DNA of 30,373 bases, from positions 1 to 30,373 of the forward strand of contig JBKBMT010000037.1 in NCBI GenBank assembly GCA_046295655.1, given 5' to 3'. Positions 1 to 8,309 of this stretch are shown piece by piece. The notes beneath the pieces were generated by a model that searched no databases, was not told the DNA's origin, and saw only the letters and a program-made list of their open reading frames with translations. How positions within the stretch are numbered: the stretch's first letter is position 1; each line of letters begins with the position of its first letter. Source of the DNA: JBKBMT01 sp046295655. GTDB taxonomy: Bacteria > Pseudomonadota > Alphaproteobacteria > Rhodobacterales > Rhodobacteraceae. The position numbers and the translations under genes are program-made.

Positions 1-2
1 TC

Positions 3-776
3 GTGGTGACGGCGCCCCCCCCGGCCGCCCGCCCGCGGCCCTCCCTCGGGGCGCGGGCCCGCGCCGCGCCCGAGGTGCGGGGCTTTTCCCGGGCGCTGGC
101 CCACGCCGCCAACACCGGCTACGGCCTGATCGCCGAGATCAAGAAAGCCAGCCCGTCGCGCGGGCTGATCCGGCCCGATTTCGACCCGCCGGCCCTCGCC
201 CGCGCCTACCAGGACGGCGGCGCGGCCTGTCTGTCGGTGCTCACCGACGGTCCGAGCTTCCAGGGCGCACCGGAGTATCTGACGCAGGCACGAGAGGCAA
301 CGAAACTGCCGGTCTTGCGCAAGGATTTCCTCTACGACCCATGGCAGGTGCTGGAGGCGCGCGCCTGGGGTGCGGACTGCATCCTGATCATCATGGCCGC
401 CGTGACCGATGCCCAGGCGGTGGAACTCGAGGACGCCGCGCGGAACCTCGGCATGGATGTGCTGATCGAGGTGCACGACGAGGCGGAGCTGGAGCGTGCC
501 GGGCACCTGAAATCGCCGCTGATCGGGATCAACAACCGCGACCTGCGCAGCTTCGAGGTGTCGCTCGACGTCACGCGCCGGCTGGCCCGGCGGGTCCCGG
601 AGGACCGCATCGTGGTCTCGGAGAGCGGCCTGTTCACGCCCGAGGATCTGGCCGGCCTCGCGCAATACGGGGTGCGCTGCTTCCTGATCGGCGAAAGCCT
701 GATGCGCGAGGCGGATGTCGAGGCCGCGACCCGGGCGCTTCTGTCCAGGCCGCTGACCTCGCACGGGGGGATGTGA
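3..776 (+). CDS. trpC: Indole-3-glycerol phosphate synthase, 5'-truncated by window edge
   Basis: The enzyme closes the indole ring, turning 1-(2-carboxyphenylamino)-1-deoxyribulose 5-phosphate into indole-3-glycerol phosphate in cytoplasmic tryptophan synthesis. The TIM-barrel signatures appear in order: EIKKASPSRG (catalytic Lys and phosphate-loop region), LRKDF (second catalytic Lys), LIEVHDE, GINNRDL and SESGL, then the phosphate-binding IGESLM near the C-terminus. The visible frame has 257 codons, against about 270 in the family. The first visible codons are already inside the N-terminal arm (ARAAPEVRGF), so the true start lies to the left and the GTG at base 3 should not be trusted. The TGA stop shares one base with the moaC ATG (TGATG), so the two are probably translationally coupled. 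The family call is very safe. Confidence 0.95.
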   Translation: MVTAPPPAARPRPSLGARARAAPEVRGFSRALAHAANTGYGLIAEIKKASPSRGLIRPDFDPPALARAYQDGGAACLSVLTDGPSFQGAPEYLTQAREATKLPVLRKDFLYDPWQVLEARAWGADCILIIMAAVTDAQAVELEDAARNLGMDVLIEVHDEAELERAGHLKSPLIGINNRDLRSFEVSLDVTRRLARRVPEDRIVVSESGLFTPEDLAGLAQYGVRCFLIGESLMREADVEAATRALLSRPLTSHGGM

Positions 777-1246
777 TGCTGAGCCATTTCGACGCCCAGG
801 GCCGGGCGCATATGGTGGACGTCACCGACAAGGACGTGACCGACCGGATCGCGGTCGCCCAAGGGGCCGTCGTCATGGCGCCCGCGACGCTTGCGCTGGT
901 GACCGAAGGGCGGGCGGGGAAGGGCGACGTTCTGGGCGTCGCACGGCTGGCGGGGATCATGGGCGCCAAGCGGACGGCCGAGCTGATCCCGCTGTGCCAT
1001 CCGCTGCCGCTGTCGAAGGTCGCGCTCGATCTTGCCGCAGACCCGTCGCTGCCCGGCGTGCGGATCAGCGCCACCGTCCGCACCAGCGGCCGCACGGGCG
1101 TGGAGATGGAGGCGCTGACTGCGGTCTCGGTCGCGGCGCTGACGGTGTATGACATGCTGAAGGCGGCACAGAAGGACATGCGGATCGAGGGCATCCGGCT
1201 GACACTCAAGGACGGCGGCAAGTCGGGCCGGTTCGAGGCGCCATGA
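776..1246 (+). CDS. moaC: Cyclic pyranopterin monophosphate synthase MoaC
   Basis: MoaC acts with MoaA in the first step of molybdenum cofactor synthesis, converting the MoaA product 3',8-cyclo-GTP to cyclic pyranopterin monophosphate. The 156-residue protein has typical length. It shows the conserved stretch KGDVLGVARLAGIMGAKRT, the LCHPLPL motif (active-site His) and GVEMEALTAVSVAALTVYDM with the conserved acidic residues, followed by a Lys at the DMLK position. The start is the ATG overlapping the trpC stop, and the TGA overlaps the moeA ATG (ATGA). Tight coupling on both sides indicates a trpC-moaC-moeA transcript. This order is, to my knowledge, common in Rhodobacterales. No other reading is plausible. 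Confidence 0.96.
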   Translation: MLSHFDAQGRAHMVDVTDKDVTDRIAVAQGAVVMAPATLALVTEGRAGKGDVLGVARLAGIMGAKRTAELIPLCHPLPLSKVALDLAADPSLPGVRISATVRTSGRTGVEMEALTAVSVAALTVYDMLKAAQKDMRIEGIRLTLKDGGKSGRFEAP

Positions 1247-2421
1247 TCCCGGTCGAGGAGGCGCTGGCGCGGATCCTGTCGCTGGCCGAGCCGGTCCCGG
1301 CCGAGACGGTCGAGCTGGCCTCCGCGGCAGGTCGGGTGCTGGCACGGCCGGCGGTGGCGGCGCGGGCGCAGCCGCCCTTCCCTGCCTCGGCGATGGACGG
1401 CTACGCGATCGCCGGCGAGGCCATGCCGGGCGCCCGGTTCCGGGTGATCGGCGAATCCCGCGCCGGTCGCCGGTTCTCCGGTCCTGTCGGCGCGGATGAT
1501 GCGGTGCGGATCTTCACCGGCGCGCCGGTGCCCGAAGGCGCGACGCGGATCGTGATCCAGGAGGATGCCGATCGCGAGGGCGACACGATCACGCTGCGCG
1601 ACGGGCTCGACCGGGCCGACTATGTCCGTCCGGCCGGGTCGGATTTCGCGGCCGGTTTCACCTTGGCGGCGCCACGGCGGCTGCGGCCGGCGGATCTGGC
1701 ACTGCTGGCCGCCATGGACCTGCCCCGGGTCCAGGTCGCGCGCCGGCCCGAGGTCGCACTGATCGCCACCGGCGACGAGATCGTGATGCCGGGATGCGGG
1801 CCGGGGCCGGACCAGATCACCGCATCGAACGTCTTTGCGCTCAAGGCAATGGCCGAGGCCGAAGGGGCACAGGTTCGGATGCTGCCCGTCGCGCGCGACG
1901 ATGCGGCGGTGCTGGCGGATGTATTGCGGCTGGCCGAGGGGGCCGATGTGGTGGTCACCGTCGGCGGTGCCTCGGTCGGCAGCCACGACCTTGTGGGGGC
2001 GGCGACGGCGGGCGATCGCGCGTTCTGGAAGATCGCGATGCGCCCGGGCAAACCCCTGATGGCCGGTCGGCTGGGCCGGGCAGTGCATCTGGGCCTGCCC
2101 GGCAACCCGGTCTCGGCCATCGTCTGCGGGCATCTGTTCCTGCTGCCGCTGCTGCGTGCGCTTCAGGGCCTGTCCGACCCGGTGCCGGAACCGCGCGCGG
2201 GGATCCTTGCGCGCGACCTGCCCGCGAACGGGCCGCGGGCGCATTACATGCGGGCGCGGCTCGTCCCCGGCCATCCTGCGCCGCGGCTCGACCCCTTCGA
2301 GGACCAGGATTCGTCGCGCCTCGTGGTGCTGTCCGAGGCTCAGGCCCTGCTGATCCGCCCGGTCCGCGATCCGGCCCGCAAGGCCGGGGACCCGGTCAGG
2401 TGGATTCCGCTTGCCGATTGA
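1243..2421 (+). CDS. moeA: Molybdopterin molybdenumtransferase MoeA
   Basis: MoeA inserts molybdate into adenylylated molybdopterin, the last common step of molybdenum cofactor synthesis. The 392 residues match the usual length of about 400. The N-terminal region has the conserved SAMDGYAI motif (residues about 49-56), then VRIFTGAPVPEGA. The central MoCF-binding domain has TGDEI, the conserved SN of ITASNVFAL, and VVTVGGASVGSHD. A GLPGNPVSAIV motif precedes the C-terminal MoeA_C domain (about 310-392). The ATG lies in an ATGA overlap with the moaC stop. The stop codon is embedded in the -35 box of the lexA promoter, so the operon ends where lexA transcription begins. Confidence 0.96.
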   Translation: MIPVEEALARILSLAEPVPAETVELASAAGRVLARPAVAARAQPPFPASAMDGYAIAGEAMPGARFRVIGESRAGRRFSGPVGADDAVRIFTGAPVPEGATRIVIQEDADREGDTITLRDGLDRADYVRPAGSDFAAGFTLAAPRRLRPADLALLAAMDLPRVQVARRPEVALIATGDEIVMPGCGPGPDQITASNVFALKAMAEAEGAQVRMLPVARDDAAVLADVLRLAEGADVVVTVGGASVGSHDLVGAATAGDRAFWKIAMRPGKPLMAGRLGRAVHLGLPGNPVSAIVCGHLFLLPLLRALQGLSDPVPEPRAGILARDLPANGPRAHYMRARLVPGHPAPRLDPFEDQDSSRLVVLSEAQALLIRPVRDPARKAGDPVRWIPLAD

Positions 2422-2446
2422 CACAAAGCGCGAACGACGATAGAAC
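2418..2446 (+). promoter_or_regulatory. lexA promoter: TTGACA, 17 bp, TAGAAC
   Basis: A perfect -35 hexamer TTGACA (2418-2423) is followed after exactly 17 bases by TAGAAC (2441-2446), a 4/6 match to the sigma70 -10. The -35 overlaps the moeA stop codon. The only downstream gene is lexA, 31 bases after the -10. The spacer and -10 are covered by the SOS box, so LexA binding would block RNA polymerase directly. The elements are seen in the sequence; promoter activity is inferred. Confidence 0.7.
2432..2446 (+). promoter_or_regulatory. SOS box (LexA operator), GAAC-N7-GAAC
   Basis: GAAC at 2432-2435 and GAAC at 2443-2446 are separated by exactly 7 bases. This is the direct-repeat LexA site known for alphaproteobacteria (GTTC-N7-GTTC on the other strand). 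A third GAAC follows at 2453-2456 after 6 bases and is fused to GTTC (GAACGTTC, 2453-2460). The site sits in the lexA promoter, as expected for LexA autoregulation. Confidence 0.85.
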
Positions 2447-2477
2447 ATAGCGGAACGTTCTGCACCTGGGGCCGGGA

Positions 2478-3167
2478 ATGCTGACGCGCAAACAACTGGA
2501 ACTTCTGGACTTCATCCGCCAGCGGATCGACGCTGAGGGGGTGCCGCCGTCCTTCGACGAGATGAAGGCGGCGCTCGACCTGAAGTCCAAGTCCGGGATC
2601 CACCGCCTCATCACTGCGCTGGAGGAACGCGGCTTCATCCGCCGGCTTGCGCATCGCGCCCGGGCGCTGGAGATCGTGAAGCTGCCCGAGGCAATGGAGC
2701 GCCCGGGCTTCCGTCCCCGGTTGGTGCAGGGCGACGCGCCGGCCGCGCGCCCTGCTGCCGCGCGCGAGGTGACGCCTGTGCATGCGCTGGAACTGCCGGT
2801 GATGGGCCGGATCGCCGCCGGCGTGCCGATCGAGGCCATTTCCGAGGTGTCCCATCACGTCGCCGTGCCGGGCTCGATGCTCTCGGGTCGCGGCCAGCAC
2901 TATGCGCTGGAGGTCAAGGGCGACTCGATGATCGAGGCCGGCATCAACGACGGCGACATCGTCGTGATCCGCGAACAGACCACCGCCGAAAACGGCGATA
3001 TCGTCGTCGCGCTGGTCGAAGATCAGGAGGCGACGCTCAAGCGCTTTCGCCGCAAGGGCAGCATGATCGCGCTGGAAGCGGCAAATCAGGCCTACGAGAC
3101 ACGCGTCTATCCCGACCATCTGGTGAAGGTGCAGGGTCGGCTGGTGGGGCTGATCCGCAGCTACTGA
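2478..3167 (+). CDS. lexA: SOS repressor LexA
   Basis: LexA represses DNA-damage genes and cleaves itself when RecA filaments form. The 229-residue protein has an N-terminal winged helix (about 1-65, with PPSFDEMKAALDLKSKSGIH as the recognition region). A linker of about 35 residues rich in Ala/Pro follows, then the S24-type peptidase domain. The cleavage bond is Ala114-Gly115 (GRIAAGVP), the catalytic Ser is Ser150 (GDSMIEAG) and the catalytic Lys is Lys188 (ATLKRF). The long linker and PPSFDEM helix are typical of alphaproteobacterial LexA. The ATG at 2478 gives a family-standard N-terminus (MLTRKQLELL) and follows a G-rich ribosome-binding region. The gene has its own SOS-boxed promoter. 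It converges on comEC with 15 bases between stop codons. Confidence 0.97.
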   Translation: MLTRKQLELLDFIRQRIDAEGVPPSFDEMKAALDLKSKSGIHRLITALEERGFIRRLAHRARALEIVKLPEAMERPGFRPRLVQGDAPAARPAAAREVTPVHALELPVMGRIAAGVPIEAISEVSHHVAVPGSMLSGRGQHYALEVKGDSMIEAGINDGDIVVIREQTTAENGDIVVALVEDQEATLKRFRRKGSMIALEAANQAYETRVYPDHLVKVQGRLVGLIRSY

Positions 3168-3182
3168 CCGGGGCGGCCGCCT

Positions 3183-5336
3183 TCAGCTGCCGGTGTCCGC
3201 GTCAGCAGGCCGAACCCGGTCTGCCTCGTCCCCCGCCTCGTCCCCCGCCCCCGGGCGGCCGGACCACAGGCGCGTCGCGCGGCGCGACGGCGTCAGGACG
3301 ATCCCGCCCTGCGCATCCGCGGCGACGGCAACCGCCCCGGTCCGGGCAAGCAGCCGGCGATCGATCACGATGCAACCTGCGGGCGTCCGGGCGACCTCGG
3401 CCGCGACGATCACGAGCCGCGCCTCGGCACAGGCGCCGTCCACCTTGTCGGCCGCACCCCGGCCGGTCAGATGCGTGCCCGGGATTCCGTCGAGACTGAA
3501 CCGGCGCTGCCCGCGCGGGCCCTCGAAGCCCGGACGCGCTGCGGCGGTTGCCTGGTCGGCCCGGTCGCCGTCGCTTTCCAGCCAGACCCGGGCGGCGAAG
3601 CCGTTGCCGCGCGGGGCGGACAGCGCGCGCCCCCCGGGCCCCATCAGCCCCACAAGCCCCGCGTCCGAGGCAATCAGCAGCACCGGCCGCCCGGCACCCT
3701 GCCAGAACCAGAGCGCCGCCAGCACCGGCACGATCCCGGCCCAGCGGGCCCGGCCGCGCCAAAGGATCACCCAGACCATGCCTGCGGCCAGCGCCGGCAG
3801 GACCCATGCTGCCGGAACCGGCACCGCCACCACCGCGCCCGACAGCCCGGCGACCCAATGCGCCACGCCCAGGATCCAGCGCGTCGCCTGTTCCATCACC
3901 CACAGCGCCGGCGCGGCCAGGCCGAGCGGCGCGAGAATACCCGCCACCACCGCCGCCGGAATCACCGCCAGCCCCATCAGCGGCACGGTCAGCAGATTGG
4001 CCAGCAGCCCGTATTCCGCGATGCGGTTGAAATGCGCCGCCGCGACCGGCGCCGTGGCAAGCCCGGCAAGACCCGACGACAGGACGAGCACCGCGAACGG
4101 GCGAAACCAGCCGGGCAGACGGAGAAGCGAGGCCCGCCCCCGCAACGCCGAAAAGCCCGCAACCAGCGCTGCCGTCGCCGCAAAGGACATCTGGAACCCC
4201 GGCTCGACCAGCGTCTCGGGCTGCACCAGAAGGATCAGCGTCGCGGCGATGGCGACCGACCGCAGGCTCAGCGCGCGGCGATCTGCCAGCACCGCGACCA
4301 GCATCACCGCGACCATGACGAAGGCTCGTTCGGTGGCGACATTGCCGCCGGACAGCGCCAGATAGAACCCCGCCGCCCCCAGCGCGACCACTGCCGCCAC
4401 CTTCTTCGTCGCCAGCCGCAGCGCGACCGGCGGAACCAGCGCGAGGCCGGACCGCACCCCGGCAAAGACGAAGGCGGTCAGCAGGCCCATGTGCAGCCCC
4501 GAGATCGCCAGAAGATGCGCAAGGTTCGAATCGCGCAGCGCCTGAAGCGTCGTCTGACCGATCCCCGATCGATCACCGGTCAGGATCGCTGCCGCAAAGG
4601 CACCCGGATCGCCGGGGACCGCGGCCCGCACTGCGGTGGCAATCCGGTTGCGCAGCCGGTTGATGCGCTGCTCCGCAGCCTCGGGCAGGGCGGCAACGAG
4701 CACCGGGGTCCGGGTATAGCCCACGGCTCCGAGGCTGCGGAACCAGGCCATACGCTGGAAATCGAAGCCGCCCGGCTCCACCGGGCCGTCGGGGGCGGCG
4801 AGATGCGCAGTCGTCATCACCCGCATCCCGGGTTCGGGCACCAGGTGATCGCCCGCGCCGCCGTGCAGGGCGATCCGCACCCGGCGGGGTACCCGGTGGG
4901 GCGCGACGCGGTCCAGCACCACCCGGTCGAGCGTCAGCCGCAGCGCGTCCGACTGGCTGCGGTCGATGACAACGATCCGGCCCTCGACCGGCCCGAAGTA
5001 ACGGAACTCCAGCACCGGCCCCGCGACCCGGTGCGCCCGGGCCCCGGCGGCGAGGAAACCGAGCGCGAGGCAGAGAAGCGCGACCGCCGCCGCATCGGCC
5101 CAGACCGGCGCCCGACGCCATGCGATCGCCCCCGAGAGGCCGACCGCCGCAGCGGCCATATAGGCCGCTTTCCCCGGCTCGGACGGCAGGCCGAGCCAGA
5201 CTGCGATGCCGCAGGCGATCAGGACCGGCACGAAGGGAAACAGCGTGCCGCGCGCCGCGACCAGCGCTTCGACGGGACCGAGGGCAAGGCGGCCGGCCCG
5301 CACCACTTGTCCTGCCCCCCGCGATTTCCTAGACAA
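3183..5336 (-). CDS. comEC: ComEC/Rec2-family DNA-uptake channel protein
   Basis: ComEC forms the inner-membrane channel that carries single-stranded DNA into the cell during natural transformation. The protein (up to 717 residues) has two N-terminal hydrophobic segments, an OB-like DUF4131 region (about 105-215, GPVEGRIVVIDRSQSD) and the polytopic competence domain (about 245-520). The latter carries the signature LLAISGLHMGL and the conserved PGFQMSFAATAALV. The C-terminal 170 residues contain no HxHxDH metallo-beta-lactamase motif, unlike long ComEC proteins. The longest frame starts at TTG (5334-5336) just after an in-frame stop. GTG at 5304-5306 or 5301-5303, preceded by GCAGGA, is at least as likely. 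The tail has a 12-bp tandem repeat encoding AGDEAGDE. No other competence gene is present, so natural transformation cannot be inferred from this gene alone. Confidence 0.9.
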   Translation of the reverse strand: MSRKSRGAGQVVRAGRLALGPVEALVAARGTLFPFVPVLIACGIAVWLGLPSEPGKAAYMAAAAVGLSGAIAWRRAPVWADAAAVALLCLALGFLAAGARAHRVAGPVLEFRYFGPVEGRIVVIDRSQSDALRLTLDRVVLDRVAPHRVPRRVRIALHGGAGDHLVPEPGMRVMTTAHLAAPDGPVEPGGFDFQRMAWFRSLGAVGYTRTPVLVAALPEAAEQRINRLRNRIATAVRAAVPGDPGAFAAAILTGDRSGIGQTTLQALRDSNLAHLLAISGLHMGLLTAFVFAGVRSGLALVPPVALRLATKKVAAVVALGAAGFYLALSGGNVATERAFVMVAVMLVAVLADRRALSLRSVAIAATLILLVQPETLVEPGFQMSFAATAALVAGFSALRGRASLLRLPGWFRPFAVLVLSSGLAGLATAPVAAAHFNRIAEYGLLANLLTVPLMGLAVIPAAVVAGILAPLGLAAPALWVMEQATRWILGVAHWVAGLSGAVVAVPVPAAWVLPALAAGMVWVILWRGRARWAGIVPVLAALWFWQGAGRPVLLIASDAGLVGLMGPGGRALSAPRGNGFAARVWLESDGDRADQATAAARPGFEGPRGQRRFSLDGIPGTHLTGRGAADKVDGACAEARLVIVAAEVARTPAGCIVIDRRLLARTGAVAVAADAQGGIVLTPSRRATRLWSGRPGAGDEAGDEADRVRPADADTGS
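3223..3246. repeat. 12-bp tandem repeat (2 copies) inside the 3' end of comEC
   Basis: The unit GCCTCGTCCCCC occurs at 3223-3234 and again at 3235-3246. Read on the minus strand it encodes AGDEAGDE in the acidic C-terminal tail of ComEC. The unit length is a multiple of three, so copy-number change would not shift the frame. Confidence 0.85.
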
Positions 5337-5380
5337 CCGCCGAGGCTAGGCCCTCATGGTTTCCGAAAGGTTAATCCTCT

Positions 5381-6787
5381 ATGCCGACCCCGCCGGTGAC
5401 CCGCTTCGCGCCCTCGCCCACGGGCTATCTGCACATCGGCGGAGCCCGGACGGCGCTGTTCAACTGGCTCTATGCCCGCGGCCGGGACGGCAGGTTCCTG
5501 CTTCGGATCGAGGACACCGACCGCGAACGTTCCACCCCCGAGGCCACGGCGGCGATCCTCGAGGGCCTCACCTGGCTCGGCCTCGACTGGGACGGCGAGG
5601 TGGTCAGCCAGTTCGCGCGCAAGGACCGGCATGCCGAGGTTGCGCGCGAGATGCTGGCGCGGGGCGCCGCCTACCGCTGCTGGTCCACGCCCGAGGAGAT
5701 CGAGGCGTTCCGCAGCGCCGCGCGGGCTGAGGGGCGCTCGACCCTGTTCCGCAGCCCCTGGCGCGACGCCGATCCCGCCAGCTGTCCCGATACGCCCTTC
5801 GCGATCCGCATGAAGGCCCCGCGCGAGGGCGAGACGGTGATCGCGGATGCGGTGCAGGGCCGGGTAGTGTTCCGCAACGATCAGCTTGACGACATGGTGG
5901 TGCTGCGCTCCGACGGGACGCCGACCTACATGCTGGCGGTCGTGGTGGACGATCACGACATGGGCGTGACCCATGTGATCCGGGGCGACGACCACCTGAA
6001 CAATGCGGCGCGCCAGCAGATGGTCTATGATGCCATGGGCTGGGCGGTGCCGGTCTGGGCGCATATACCGCTGATTCACGGCCCTGATGGCAAGAAGCTG
6101 TCCAAGCGGCACGGGGCGGTGGGTCTGCATGAATATGCAAGGATGGGCTATCCGGCCGCGGCGATGCGGAACTATCTCGCACGGCTCGGCTGGTCGCATG
6201 GCGATGCCGAGATCTTCGGCGATGCCGAGGCCAAGGCCTGGTTCGACCTGTCGGGCATCGGGCGGGCGCCGGCGCGGCTGGACTTCCGCAAGCTCGAACA
6301 TGTCTCGGGCCAGCACATTGCGGCGATGGACGATGCTGCACTGCTGCATGAGATCGACGGCTACCTCGCCGCGGCCGGCCTTCCCGCGCTCGAGGGTGTG
6401 GCCCGGATGCGACTGTCGGCGGCCCTTCCGGTGCTGAGGGAACGGGCCAAGACCTTGCCGGAACTTCTTGAAAAAGGGACGTTTGCACTGGCCGACAGAC
6501 CGCTGGCGATGGACCCGAAGGCGGCTGCGGCGCTCGATCCGGTATCCCGCGGTATACTGAGAGAATTGACGCCGCGCCTGCAAAATGCTAGCTGGTCGCG
6601 GGCAGATCTGGAGTCGCTCGTGACCGAGGTTGCAGGCGCGCACGGACTGGGCCTCGGCAAGCTCGCCGCCCCCCTGCGCGCGGCCCTCTCCGGGCGCACG
6701 GCGAGCCCAAGCGTGTTCGACATGATGCTCGTCCTCGGACGGGACGAGACCATCGCACGGCTGTCCGAGGCGAGCGCGCCCGCATGA
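5381..6787 (+). CDS. gltX: Glutamyl-tRNA synthetase (class I, non-zinc-type appearance)
   Basis: The enzyme charges tRNA with glutamate in the cytoplasm. The 468 residues match bacterial GltX. The HIGH-type signature is FAPSPTGYLHIGG near residues 9-21, and the KMSKS-type loop is KKLSKRHG at about 237-244. The motifs LLRIEDTDRERS and VIRGDDHLNN lie between them, and the C-terminal helical anticodon-binding region occupies about 330-468. The ATG at 5381 gives the expected N-terminus (PPVTRFAPSPTG) and has AAAGG (5366-5370) ten bases upstream. The gene diverges from comEC across a gap of 44-80 bases, depending on the comEC start. Many alphaproteobacteria carry two gltX genes, one of which can serve tRNA-Gln. 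The sequence alone does not tell which copy this is. Confidence 0.95.
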   Translation: MPTPPVTRFAPSPTGYLHIGGARTALFNWLYARGRDGRFLLRIEDTDRERSTPEATAAILEGLTWLGLDWDGEVVSQFARKDRHAEVAREMLARGAAYRCWSTPEEIEAFRSAARAEGRSTLFRSPWRDADPASCPDTPFAIRMKAPREGETVIADAVQGRVVFRNDQLDDMVVLRSDGTPTYMLAVVVDDHDMGVTHVIRGDDHLNNAARQQMVYDAMGWAVPVWAHIPLIHGPDGKKLSKRHGAVGLHEYARMGYPAAAMRNYLARLGWSHGDAEIFGDAEAKAWFDLSGIGRAPARLDFRKLEHVSGQHIAAMDDAALLHEIDGYLAAAGLPALEGVARMRLSAALPVLRERAKTLPELLEKGTFALADRPLAMDPKAAAALDPVSRGILRELTPRLQNASWSRADLESLVTEVAGAHGLGLGKLAAPLRAALSGRTASPSVFDMMLVLGRDETIARLSEASAPA

Positions 6788-6860
6788 GGCACCCGCCCCC
6801 GGCCTGCCCAGACGGAACCACCATCCGGCCTGCGGGCCGGTCGCAAGGAAAGGGACGAGG

Positions 6861-8156
6861 ATGGCCGAGACGACCAGAACCGCGACACTGACGATCGACG
6901 GGCGTTCCGTCGAACTGCCGGTCCTCAAGGGCAGCACCGGGCCGGACGTCGTCGACATCCGCAAGCTCTACGGCGAGATGGACGTGTTCACATTCGATCC
7001 GGGCTTCACCTCGACCGCGGCCTGCGAATCGTCGATCACCTTCATCGACGGCGACAAGGGCGAACTGCTGCACAGGGGCTACCCGATCGAGCAGCTGGCC
7101 GAACAGTCCCACTATCTCGAAGTCTGCTACCTGCTGCTTTACGGCGAACTGCCGAGCGCGAGCGAGCTTCAGGACTTCGAGATGCGGATCACCCGGCATA
7201 CGATGCTGCACGAACAGATGCAGTATTTCTTTCGCGGGTTCCGCCGCGACGCCCATCCGATGGCCACCATGGTTGGCGTCGTGGGCGCGATGTCGGCCTT
7301 CTATCACGATTCGACCGACATCAACGACCCATGGCAGCGCGAGGTCGCGGCGATCCGGATGATCGCCAAGATGCCGACCATCGCCGCTTGGGCCTACAAG
7401 TATTCGATCGGCCAGCCCTTCATCTATCCGCGCAACGATCTCGACTATGCGTCGAACTTCCTGCACATGTGCTTTGCCACGCCGTGCGAGCCCTATCACG
7501 TGGATCCCGTCCTGGCCCGGGCCATGGACCGGATCATGACGCTGCACGCCGATCACGAACAGAACGCCTCCACCTCGACGGTGCGGCTGGCCTCGTCCTC
7601 GGGTGCAAACCCCTTTGCCTGCATCGCGGCGGGCATCGCCTGTCTCTGGGGTCCGGCGCATGGTGGCGCGAACCAGGCCTGTCTGGAGATGCTGCGCGAG
7701 ATCGGGACGGTGGACCGCATTCCCGAATACATCCGGCGCGCCAAGGACAAGAATGACCCGTTCCGTCTGATGGGCTTCGGCCACCGGGTCTACAAGAACT
7801 TCGACCCGCGCGCGAAGGTGATGAAGCAGTCGGCGGACGAGGTTCTGGGCCTGCTGGGCATCGACAACAACCCCACGCTCCAGGTGGCCAAGGAACTGGA
7901 GCGCATCGCGCTCGAGGACGACTACTTCGTCGAGAAGAAGCTTTACCCGAACGTCGACTTCTATTCGGGCATCATCCTCGACGCGATGGGTTTCCCGACC
8001 GCGATGTTCACGCCGATCTTCGCCCTGAGCCGGACCGTCGGCTGGATCAGCCAGTGGAAGGAACAGATGCGCGACCCGCACATGAAGATCGGCCGGCCGC
8101 GTCAGCTTTACACCGGCGCGACGCAGCGCGCCTATGTGCCGGTCGACAAGCGCTGA
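6861..8156 (+). CDS. gltA: Citrate synthase
   Basis: The enzyme condenses oxaloacetate and acetyl-CoA to citrate, the entry step of the TCA cycle. The 431-residue length and the long N-terminal region (a beta-rich segment beginning TATLTIDGRSVELPVL) fit the large hexameric type of Gram-negative bacteria. Catalytic residues are visible: His267 (GPAHGGAN), His308 (GFGHRVYKN) and Asp366 (NVDFYSG). The ATG at 6861 follows AAGGAAAGGGACGAGG, which contains several possible Shine-Dalgarno matches. The gene lies 73 bases after gltX and ends in a strong intrinsic terminator, so it probably closes that transcript. Confidence 0.97.
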   Translation: MAETTRTATLTIDGRSVELPVLKGSTGPDVVDIRKLYGEMDVFTFDPGFTSTAACESSITFIDGDKGELLHRGYPIEQLAEQSHYLEVCYLLLYGELPSASELQDFEMRITRHTMLHEQMQYFFRGFRRDAHPMATMVGVVGAMSAFYHDSTDINDPWQREVAAIRMIAKMPTIAAWAYKYSIGQPFIYPRNDLDYASNFLHMCFATPCEPYHVDPVLARAMDRIMTLHADHEQNASTSTVRLASSSGANPFACIAAGIACLWGPAHGGANQACLEMLREIGTVDRIPEYIRRAKDKNDPFRLMGFGHRVYKNFDPRAKVMKQSADEVLGLLGIDNNPTLQVAKELERIALEDDYFVEKKLYPNVDFYSGIILDAMGFPTAMFTPIFALSRTVGWISQWKEQMRDPHMKIGRPRQLYTGATQRAYVPVDKR

Positions 8157-8176
8157 TCGCGACCACAGTTCCGCAG

Positions 8177-8198
8177 ACGCCCCCGACGGGGGCGTTTT
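8177..8198 (+). terminator. Rho-independent terminator after gltA
   Basis: ACGCCCCC (8177-8184) and GGGGGCGT (8188-8195) form a perfect 8-bp GC-rich stem with a 3-base loop. The stem runs into a T stretch (8195-8198) and then GCATTT. It lies 20 bases after the gltA stop and is the clearest intrinsic terminator in the window. Confidence 0.85.
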
Positions 8199-8309
8199 GC
8201 ATTTCCGCACCGGATCCGGGACGGCGCGGGCGCGCGCTCCGACCCTCCCGCCTTGCCCGTGGGCGCCGGCTGTCATACACAGGCCGGGAAAAGACCGTTG
8301 GGGGGTGCC

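Noticed and set aside
3471..5399. 642-codon plus-strand frame opposite comEC
   Set aside because: It is rich in Arg, Gln, His and Pro with no domain motif, and comEC on the other strand has clear family signatures. Long antisense frames are expected at this GC content.
6825..6840. CCGGCC-TGCG-GGCCGG hairpin between gltX and gltA as a terminator
   Set aside because: The stem is perfect but no T-run follows; it is immediately followed by TCGCAAGGAAAGG, the gltA ribosome-binding region. At best it is a leader hairpin.
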